A stretch of 64,000 bases of DNA from Coffea arabica. Lineage: Eukaryota; Streptophyta; Magnoliopsida; Gentianales; Rubiaceae. Below the pieces are notes generated by a model. It searched no databases. It saw nothing but the letters and a program-made list of their open reading frames with translations, and was not told where the DNA came from. Below, in pieces: positions 55,501 through 64,000 of this stretch; the first letter of the stretch is position 1; each line of letters begins with the position of its first letter. A program made the position numbers and the translations under genes. Location: assembly GCF_036785885.1 (NCBI RefSeq), contig NC_092322.1, positions 39,701,994-39,765,993 of the forward strand, given 5' to 3'.

Positions 55501-56291
55501 CCTCGACTCTCAATTGTAAATGGGGACGCCCAAACTCATAGGCTGACCTTGGACTCGAGCCGGCATGGGCTTGGTCGAGAACCTTGGCGAGCCATGAGAT
55601 AATGAAACTCGACCTAATGAGAGGTCTTGTTTGGCATACTCGAGGAGTATCGCCTTATAAATATCTTGCGGGCCCGGGGGATGCACGGTGGACGGAGGGA
55701 AGTAAGTGGTGATCTACGGAATGGAAATATCGACCCGATTGACGGAGTGTCATCACGGGAAGGTATACGAATGACATTGGCAAAGCAAGTAGTAATTAGC
55801 TACTGAAAGCTCCGATATCCTTGAATTGTTTCTGCTTACTTTTCCGCTCGAATTGTTATTTATTGCAATATTGATGCTTTACTTGTTAAATTGGGGTTGC
55901 TACTTGATCAATGTGCTTGCATGTGTGTTCTTGGCCTCACGAGCGTTTTACTCATCCTGTAGATTTGTTTTCCTTAACAGGTTTGGGTTTGGAATGAGGT
56001 TCGGAGGAATTTCTCTTTTGTGTACCCATGTAATAGGGTTCCAACTCTTTTATCTAGACTTTTTGATATTGTATATTTTGGGCTGTATTATGGAAATCTG
56101 ATGTAAGGATTCGGTGATTGTTAAAAATCATTAAACTTGAACGTTTCTGCACTATTTGTATGTGTATTTGCTGGTTATTGACTTTTAACACCGTTATAAG
56201 TTTGAATTGAAATTGCTTGAGTCCTGGCAAGAGTTGGGCAGGCATCCCGCAGATACCCTTTGATTCGCCTTAAGGAGAAGTGTGTGCGTCA
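52557..56291 (+). repeat. 5' LTR of the Tekay element
   Basis: 3735 bp from TGATTTCTCACAAAATT to GTGTGTGCGTCA. It contains a CT-rich leader (53158-53180) and the TTGGTGAGTG and GTACTTTACCGCACTCG blocks shared with the solo LTR. Confidence 0.88.
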
Positions 56292-56294
56292 TAG

Positions 56295-56310
56295 TTGATA
56301 TCAGAGTGCT
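56295..56310 (+). other. Primer-binding site, tRNA-iMet type, decayed
   Basis: TTGATATCAGAGTGCT, compared with TGGTATCAGAGC for initiator tRNA-Met. Confidence 0.7.
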
Positions 56311-56494
56311 AGGTTAGAGATCTATATGGGAGGCATATTAGATACTCTACCTTTAAAACCTAAGACCGGCTAGTTAAGTTATACCTTAAGTGGTACTTGG
56401 GGCAAGTTCGTTATTGGGTTAGGCATGCATAAACGACATCTGAACTAGGTAGTGATTAAATTTCTAACCCAAAAAGTGCTATTATTTTGCAGGG

Positions 56495-57028
56495 ATGGAA
56501 AACGAAAATGGAGCTCCGGCAGCTAATGGGAATGGCCATGCAAATGGTCATGTAGTGCCTCTTAGACCAATCTACTACCGAGCGCTAGGTGGGGAAGCTC
56601 GAGTATGCTATTTTCCATCTGACAGATATCCCCGATGTTCATGTAGGTTGACTTTTGCCTACCTGAACCACCTCGTACTTGCTTTGGATGATGAGTGTCG
56701 TCAGTTAGTGGATCTTAATCGAAATTTATAGGCAGAGGTGGACGAGTTTAGACAGATGGTTAGCGCTCAGGGAGAGAGGATTGCTGAGCTCGAGGAGGTA
56801 TTAGAGGGTGAGGTGGCCACATCTGCAGTGGTTCGTGAGGAGTTTCAGAGTGCTAGGGCTCGAGTTACTAGGTTGAGAGAGTAGGTCCGTAGTCGGGCTT
56901 CCGACATCTTGACTGATGCTACTAGGCTAGTGAATGAGGCGATGGAGGGAGTCCAGAACCCTGAGGAGGAGGATCCGGAGAAGAAACTTGAGGAGGAGGT
57001 TCCACCCGGTAGTCCTACTGTGGATTAG
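56495..57028 (+). pseudogene. Extra coiled-coil ORF between primer site and gag
   Basis: Starts at ATG 56495 with a Gly/Asn-rich leader (ENENGAPAANGNGHANGHVV), and the frame runs 177 codons to TAG 57026. Two in-frame TAG codons (56729-56731 and 56882-56884) stand where Gln (CAG) would fit a heptad pattern. From residue 50 on the protein is mostly helical and acidic (AEVDEFRQMVSAQGERIAEL, EEVLEGEV, FQSARARVTRLRE) and ends PEEEDPEKKLEEEVPPGSPT. It resembles no Gag, Pol or Env domain. Its length, ATG and separation from gag by 330 bp suggest a separate accessory protein in the ancestor. Similar leader ORFs have been noted in some plant Ty3 elements; their role is unknown to me. Confidence 0.55.
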
Positions 57029-57360
57029 GTCTAGATTGATTGACCTTTCTTTTGACCCTTTTGACTAATACAGCTAGAATTAGCAGGAGTGATGCTAAGT
57101 GCTGAATCCATTGTATTTTGCATGACTGTGTGGCTTACTTTTGAAGCACTTGCTTTTACTTTAGTCTTTTGTGACTAAAAGTACTCTTGTGGTACCTGTG
57201 TGCTATATTTTTGTGACCACCCCATGACTTGCTAATTGTATGAATTTGATATGCTAATGAATGTAAATTATTATTATTTTCAATGTTTTCTTGATTGGTT
57301 CCTGCTTTCTACTTTGTATTGCATAATCGATTTATTTATTGCACTAGGCACGCCTAGGTT

Positions 57361-58874
57361 ATGGAAGGACTAAAACGTGGTCGAAATCGTGGGCGAGAGA
57401 CTAGGCAAGCCCAACCCCAAAGGGATGACCAGAGATCGGCAACAAGACCGACCCAAGGCCAGGAAAATATTGAGGGTAATTTAGTGGCTACTGCCATTAA
57501 TAGGATGATTGATATCCTAAAGCGCTTAGTTGATATACAAGGTTCTGGACCGCTTAACCAACTTGGGGGTCAGGAAAGAGGAGAGGATAGAGTCTTAGAG
57601 AGGTTCTTAAAGTTCAATCCGCCTAAGTTTCTTGGAAAACCCGATCCTGAAATAGCAGAGAATTAGTTAGAGAGGATGACCAACATATTCGCCGCTCTAG
57701 ACTACACTGAGGATAGGCGAGTGAATTTTGCCGCTTTCCAATTTGAGGGAGTAGCTCATACTTGGTGTGATATAATAAAAGGAAAATGGGAGAGAGTTTA
57801 AACCCCTTGGACCTGGGAGAACTTCATGAGAAAATTCAATGAAAAGTTTCTTCCACCCTTGATTCAAGAAAAGAGAGAGAGGATGAATTTATCAAATTAA
57901 AACAAGGGACCCTTAGTGTGGCAAAATATGAAGGAAAATTCACTAAACTTTCTAAATACGCTCCTAAACTAGTAGTCAATGAACGGAAGAGAATTAGACG
58001 GTTTGTACAGGAGTTTAATGTGAAAATTCAGGAGGGTTTGGCCGCAATCCAAATTTCTACTTTTACTAAGGCTTTAGAGAAGGCACAAAGAATTGAAAGT
58101 GCAAGACTGCAAGTGAGGGACTTTCACAATAGAAAGAAGAATTTTTCTAGCTCTACATCTGGGCAGGCTAGTAAAAGTGAACAACCTTCCAAGATGGGAA
58201 GAGGAGTGGGAGGAATAAGGACCACTGGAGCTTCTAGGGTAGATTTATCCAGAGGAGGTCGCGGTGGACCGGCTAAGGCTAGAGGAGCGCCTTCTACTGG
58301 TTCGGCTGTGACTCCTCAAGTTACTTGTGGATACTGTGGTAAATCCAACCATTCTGAAAATGACTGCTGGAGAAAGTTGGGGAAATGTTTGTTTTGTGAT
58401 AGTGCTAAACATCAATTTGCTAACTGTTCGAAATCACCAAAAACAAGAGGTAACCCTCAGAGACCAGAAAAGTCAACCTCTAAACAGACCAGTGCCGGAG
58501 GAAGTCGACAGAAAGTACTGGGTAGGGTTTATGCACTGGATTATCAACAAATCCCTGAAGTGACTGAAGTGGTTGAAGGTACAATTCCAATCTTTCATCG
58601 TTTAGTTAGAGTTTTAATTGATTCGGGTGCAACACATTCTTTTGTAAACCCTAATTTTATGAGTGGAATAGATTTGAAACCAATTAAGTTACCGTATGAT
58701 CTGGAGGTTAAAACACCTACTGGGGATCAAAGTTTAATTGCTAATCTGGTGTATAGAGACTGTGAAAGCTGTGTTGGGGAGCGGAAATTATTGGGCGACC
58801 TGATAAGTTTAGCAATTAAAGGATATGATGTGATTTTAGAAATGGATTGGCTAGCCGTTATAATACCCAGTTAA
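57361..58874 (+). pseudogene. Tekay gag and protease, broken
   Basis: Gag begins at ATG 57361 (basic leader GLKRGRNRGRETRQ). Stops at 57664-57666 (TAG where the family has Trp in AENWLE) and at about 57799 (TAA), plus a dinucleotide gain in a GA run at about 57875, break the retrotransposon gag domain. From 57918 the frame is open: capsid end (AKYEGKFTKLSKYAP), two zinc knuckles CGYCGKSNHSENDC and CLFCDSAKHQFANC, then the aspartic protease with its active-site LIDSGATHSFV (about 58611-58643) and VILEMDWL. The frame is lost at 58874 and resumes shifted into the linker before reverse transcriptase. Two knuckles are normal for this clade. Confidence 0.9.
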
Positions 58875-60412
58875 ACTGCCGAACAAAGGTTGTAGAATTG
58901 TGCATTCCAGGGGAGGCAACCCTGAAGTTGGATGTAAGGGGTAAATTGGCTTCATCCGCACTTATTTCAGGAATTCGAGTTAGAAAATTATTAAGTAAAG
59001 GGGCTAAAGGTATTTGATTTTTCTTATTAACACCCCTAGTGATAAGGTGAAATTGGAGGACGTGCCTGTAGTGAAAGACTTTCCAGATGTTTTTCCTGAA
59101 GAGTTAGAGTCTTTACCTCCAGAACGGGAAATAGCTTTTAAAATTGATATGACTCCTGAAGTAGCACCTATCTCTAAGACACCATATCGGATGGCACCAG
59201 CAGAATTGAAGGAGTTGAATTTGCAACTGCAGGACTTGTTGGATAGGAATTTTATAAAGGAGAGTGATTCTCTATGGGGAGCCCCGGTTTTGTTCGTTAA
59301 GAAAAAGGATGGGAGTTTAAGACTATGTATAGACTATAGAGGCCTGAATGATGTCACAATTAAGAATAAATACCCATTGCACCACATTGATGAATTGTTT
59401 GACCGATTGCAAGGAGCGGTAGTATTTTCGAAATTGGATTTGAGACAGGGTTATTATCAATTGAGGATTTTAGAGAAGGACATACCCAAGACTACTTTTA
59501 ACTCGAGGTACGGACATTTTGAATTTGCAGTAATGCCTTTTGGGTTAACTAACGCCCCTGCAGCTTTCATGGATGTAATGCATAGGGATTTTAAATCTTA
59601 TTTGGATCAATTTGTGGTGGTCTTCATTGATGACATTTTAGTGTATTTTAAGAATGTGAAAGATCATGAGAAACACTTGAGAATTGTTTTACAAAATCCT
59701 GAGGGAGCACCAGTTATATGCTAAGTTTAGCAAGTGTGAGTTTTGATTAAAATAAATGACTTTCTTGGGACACATAATTTCTAAGGATGGGATTAAAATG
59801 GATCCAGTTAAAGTTGAAGCTGTTTCGAAATGGAAAAGACCGGAAAATTCTACTAAGGTCCGAAGTTTTATTGGATTAGTGGAGTATTAACAGAGATTTA
59901 TCCAAGATTTTTTCAGAATTGCTGGACCAATGACCGAGCTGACCAAGAAGAGTGGGAAGTTTATTTGGAGTTCTAAATGCGAAGAGAGTTTCCAGAAATT
60001 GAAAAGACGTTTAACCAAAGCCCTAGTGTTAGCTCTACCCAATGGGAAGGATAGTTTTGTGGTTTATACAGATGCATCTAGGGAAGGATTGGGATGTGTT
60101 TTAATGCAAAATGACAAAGTGATAGCATATGCCTCTAGGAAACTGAAATCGCATGAAGGGAATTACCCGACTCATGATTTGGAGTTAGCGGCTGTGATCT
60201 TTGTTTTAAAAAAATGGAGACATTATCTGTACGAAGTAACATTTGAGGCTTTTACAGACCACAAAAACCTTAAGTACTTATTTTCTCAAAACTAGCTGAA
60301 TTTGAGGTAGCGTAGATGGATGAAATTTTTGGAAGACTATGACTGCACGATCAAATACCATCCAGGAACGGTTAATGTAGTGGCTGATGTTTTGAATCGT
60401 CCAGTGCAAATG
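58875..60412 (+). pseudogene. Tekay reverse transcriptase and RNase H, broken
   Basis: The linker KLASSALISGIRVRKLL is followed, after a TGA and a shift at about 59014, by reverse transcriptase: [66 protein letters not shown] and the catalytic FIDDILVY (59625-59648), with both Asp present. A one-base gain at about 59697 and TGA/TAA codons near 59744-59753 interrupt the thumb (FLGHIISKDGIK is in another frame). RNase H follows with [23 protein letters not shown] and AFTDHKNL, then two TAG codons before the HPGTVNVVADVLNR box (Ala-Asp of the active site kept). Confidence 0.92.
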
Positions 60413-62004
60413 GCAGGGTTGATGATTAAGAAACTTCATTTGTTGGAAACAGTTAGCTATTGGAATTCTCGACAGGAATCGAAAAAAGTAATTTTGAAAA
60501 ATATTGTAGTGAATTCCACCTTGTTGAAACGTATCAAGGGATCTCAAGAAAAAGACACTGAAGTGCAGAAATGGTCGGAAAAGGTTAAAAAAGGAGAAAA
60601 GTCGAATTTTAACCTGGGATCGAATGGTATTTTAAAGCTTTGGAATCGGATAGTGGTGCCAAACGATGAAGAGCTTAAGAAGGAAATTTTAGAAGAGGCA
60701 CACCGACCGAAATTTACGGTACATCCTGGAGGGAATAAAATGTACCAAGACCTGAGGAGTCTGTATTAGTGGGAGAATATGAAGAGAGAAATTGCTCAAT
60801 TTGTTCAGACTTGCTTGTTTGTCAACAGGTTAAGGCCGAGCATCAGAGACCATCGGGTCTTTTACAACCATTAGAGATACCTGAATGGAAATGGGAGAAC
60901 ATTACTATAGATTTTGTATCGGGTTTACCTAGGATACAAAGAGGTCATGATGCTATTTGGGTAATAGTGGATAGACTGACCAAATTGGCTCATTTTCTGC
61001 CGATTAATATGAAATACCCATTGGAGAAGCTAGCTAACCTGTACATGGATGAAATCATCAGGTTACATGAAATTCTCGTGAGTATCGTGTTCGACAGAAA
61101 CCCGAGATTTGTTTCGAGATTCTGACAGAAAATGCAAGAAATGTTGGGAACTAAGTTGAACTTTGGTACCACCTCTCATCCTCAAACCGATGGACAATCT
61201 GAGAGGACAATTCAAACTCTTGAAGACATGCTAAGGACCTGTGTTCTAGATTTTGGTGATAGTTGGAGTAAGTTCTTAACTCTGGTAGAGTTTGCTTATA
61301 ATAATAGTTTTCACTCCTCTATACAAATGGCTCCGTATGAAGCACTTTATGGTCGAAAACGTAGGTCTCCGATCTGTTGGGATGAAATAGGTGAACGAAA
61401 AATTTTAGATCCGACTACAGTGTCTTGGATTGAGAAAGCTAATGAAAAGGTAAAGTTGGTACGCCAGAGAATTCAAACCGCACAGAGCCGTCAAAAGAGC
61501 TATGCGGATAATCGGAGGAAGGATTTGGAATTTGCGGTTGGAGATCTAGTCTTTCTTAAGATTTCTCCTCTGAAAGCAAGTTTGATGATTGGGAAAGAAA
61601 AGAAACTACAACCGAGATTTGTAGGACCTTATAAGATTATCCAACGCGTGGGAAATGTGGCATACAAGTTGGAGTTGTCGCCGAATTTATCCCGAATTCA
61701 TAATGTGTTCCATGTATCTATGCTTAAGAAGTACCATTCAAACCCTTCTCATATTTTGTAACCGGAGAGTATTGAAATTGATGAAACCCTGACCTATGAG
61801 GAGAAACCGGTGAAACTTTTGGATAGGAAGGTGAAAAAATTGAGAAATAAACAGATACCGTTGGTGAAAGTTCTTTGGAGGAACCACGGTCTAGAAGAAG
61901 CGACTTGGGAAGTCGAGGAAGCAATTCGAGAAAAGTATTCAGACCTGTTCATCAATCAAGGTAAATTTCGAGGACGAAATTTTCTTAAGGAGGAGAAGAT
62001 GTGA
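60413..62004 (+). pseudogene. Tekay integrase with C-terminal chromodomain, broken
   Basis: The zinc-binding region is kept across a TAG (60767-60769) and a one-base loss at about 60815: HRPKFTVHPGGNKM, then the Cys pair near TCL..CQQVK. Core: ITIDFVSGLP (first Asp), IVFDRNPRF (second Asp; usual SDRD altered to FDRN), TGA at 61123-61125 in place of Trp, then TSHPQTDGQSERTIQTLEDM (Glu). The GPY/F region PRFVGPYKIIQRVGNVAYKL is intact. After a TAA at 61759-61761 comes a chromodomain-like end (LLDRKVKKLRNK, VKVLWRNHGLEEATWEVEEA), which in chromoviruses directs insertion to heterochromatin. Confidence 0.92.
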
Positions 62005-64000
62005 TGTCTCACAAAATTTTTATTATTTTAAAATTCCACATCTAGTTATTTAAATATTTAACTACCCATTTAATCAAAATATTATTTTTTAACCACTTTA
62101 GACCTAATTACATGGAATTTCGTTATATTTTTAAAACGACTCGTTTCAAAATTTAATTTTTGGAAGCTCGTTAATTGAAAATAGTGAATACGCGATTGGG
62201 GTCAATAATCGATTCGAGAATACAATAAATTTGGAAAATTAGAGACTTGCAGGATGGACTTAAGATAGGTATTTTATGTTTAAATATTTAAGTGATAGTT
62301 ATTAGTACCACCGTTATAAGAATTTCTTGAAAGTTTCGCTTTAACGTGCTTAATTTGGAGATACACGTTTTTACACACTCGATTTAATTGAGGGGCTTTA
62401 GACCCTTATTTTGGGACAATTAAAGGTTCTTAAGAAAGTTTTATTTGAACAAACACTCTCTTTCCTCACTCCAAGAACGGCCAGCCAAGGGAAAGAAAAG
62501 AACTAGCCTTACTCCATCATTTTCTACTCCAAATTCGTGCACCAAATCTCAACCAAATCAAACCAAAATTGAACTACACCTAGTTGATCACTTGGGGATT
62601 GTATCTAGTTAAAAAGGGGGAGTTTTTCACGGTTCATTTTGAAGCAAGAAGAGCCGAAAATTCTGTCTTGTTCACCAACACAAGTAAGTGACGATCAATC
62701 CTCAAATTCTTGGCCTATGGAAGTTGATTTACACTTATGAATTTAGATATTCATGTAGGTGGCTTGTTATTGTTGGAAAATTTTGAATGTGGGCTCTATG
62801 AACTCTCACTCTTGGATTGATGGCTGATGTGATGATTGATGATGGATTTAATGTTGGTTTAGTACTCAAATTGGTAGATTAATGGTGCATAACTAGTATA
62901 AACTTCAAGGAATGCATGGATATAAAGTTTCCAATTTTACCCTTGATATGATCGTGCCTCTTTTTGAGGAATTTTGAGGTTTTAATGGTTTGTATATGAT
63001 GTTTATATGTTGTATAGATGGTTTATAAAGTTTCATCATAAAATATTGAGGTTTGGTTGGTCAAATGGATTAATCTCATAAAGCTAGCAAACCTGGAAAA
63101 ATTTTCCCGTAATGCTCAGACAGCCTTCTTGTTTCGTCCATAACTCTGTGCTCCGACGTCAAAATCAAGTGCCGTCAGTGGCATTTGAAACTAGACATTT
63201 CCAAATTTCCTACGGTATAAAATACAACCCCTAATTCCACCCGAGTACCCCGTACCAATAATTTAAAGATGACTGTCCTGTTTCTCTGTTTTCCTGGAAC
63301 GAAGTTCAGAAGCTACAACTTGAGGCTCGAATTTGAGCTAGTTGTGTGCTGAATTTCAAAACTATTTTCTTCTGTGAAATTATAGTTTATGAATGTATTT
63401 TCCAACGCCACTAACCATGCTCAATTGCGAGTTGAATTGAGTGATTTGTGATCAAAATACGAAACCTGCCCTGTTCTTGAAACCCTAAATTTTGGGCAGA
63501 ATTGATGCTAGACTTGGTATGGACTTGCCAATTGAATTTCTTGGAGTTAAAACACTTACCAAATGTACCATGAATGTTCCTTAGGCTTATCCTACACAAA
63601 TGAACTATGTTTGAAAGATTTTCATTGGCCAAATGTTTGGAATGGAAAACAAAAAACCTCAAGGCAGTTTTGCTTTAGGATTTTTCAAAACTTTGGTTGT
63701 TTGGTTGACTACCTTTTCGAAGTTATTTCTCCATGAAATTTGGTAGAGGGACAACCCTTATATGGTAGTATTATACTGCTAATTATGGTGTTATTCCAAG
63801 GCCATTTCATGGCTCAAATAAATTACCAAAATTCATGACTCGAGTTTGGAAAACCCATGTTTCATAAGGGAATTTTGGTAACTTTGAGTTGCCATATCTT
63901 AGTACTCAAAACTCCGTTTCTCGTTCTGCTTGTTTTGTTGTAAACTTGGATTACGACTCTAAAAGATTCCAAATTTCAAAAGCTAGTTCCAATGGAGTGA
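62002..64000 (+). repeat. 3' LTR of the Tekay element, partial
   Basis: Starts TGATGTCTCACAAAATTT directly after an AAGGAGGAGAAGATG purine tract. It parallels the 5' LTR throughout but lacks 144 bp present there at 52981-53124. Confidence 0.92.

Larger units (their letters stand above)
52557..64000 (+). mobile_element. Tekay/Del-type Ty3 chromovirus, decayed, runs off the window
   Basis: 5' LTR 52557-56291, primer-binding site, extra coiled-coil ORF, gag, protease, reverse transcriptase, RNase H, integrase with chromodomain, then 3' LTR from 62002. Gene order and the C-terminal chromodomain place it in the chromoviruses, and the long LTRs and domain sequence fit Tekay/Del. At least ten stops and four frameshifts break the coding region. 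The two LTRs differ at many sites and by a 144-bp indel, so it is older than the Copia and family A insertions. The right end and TSD are beyond the window. Confidence 0.93.

Overview
This window is repeat-dense nuclear DNA of a flowering plant, most likely a eudicot. I infer this from the AT-rich background, nested plant LTR-retrotransposon lineages (SIRE-like Copia, Tat/Athila-like and Tekay/Del chromovirus Ty3), an L1-type LINE carrying its own RNase H, hAT, MULE and CACTA DNA elements, and plant gene families (F-box/FBD, a P450 I-helix fragment, an autoinhibited Ca2+-ATPase exon). I cannot name the species. All coordinates were read by eye; element ends with target-site duplications (TSDs) are firm, other boundaries are approximate.

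Layout. 1-2.5 kb: broken gene pieces (RNase H domain tail, Ca2+-ATPase exon, ubiquitin-eS31 fragment) and a CT-rich leader-like stretch. 2.9-3.2 kb: the right end of a CACTA-like transposon. 3.2-12.4 kb: the 3' part of a non-autonomous Tat/Athila-like element (family B) with a 1.37-kb 3' LTR, split by a young Copia element (4968-8798, TSD CTAAT) that has only gag. 12.4-20 kb: an F-box fragment, a 158-bp TRIM-type LTR split by a LINE (16-bp TSD), and a P450 fragment. 20025-21751: the one gene that looks intact, a three-exon F-box/LRR/FBD gene. 23.6-24.5 kb: a long-TIR MULE-type MITE.

26.3-38.4 kb: a tandem array LTR-interior-LTR-interior-LTR (period 5182 bp, LTR 1791 bp, TSD ACTAA) of a second non-autonomous Tat/Athila-like element (family A). 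39.8-45.1 kb: a probable 5.2-kb solo LTR. 48.65-52.08 kb: a hAT element (8-bp TSD CTGATGAG) holding a possible small spliced gene on the minus strand. 52.6-64 kb: a decayed Tekay/Del chromovirus whose 3' LTR runs off the window.

The most unusual signal is a shared noncoding 3' cassette in families A and B. In the same order each has a short gag-like ORF, a GCGCT..TTGGG.GGCAA..CCAA box, a GC-rich repeat-word tract, a hairpin with an AGGR loop followed by a G-run, two diverged AGTAACCGG..CATCT repeats, a second AGGR-loop hairpin with G-run, and then the LTR. Two base pairs of the second hairpin change in a compensatory way between the families, which argues that the structure itself is selected. 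The second highlight is the tandem array: its middle LTR has exactly the mosaic of two marker sites expected from LTR-LTR unequal crossing over.
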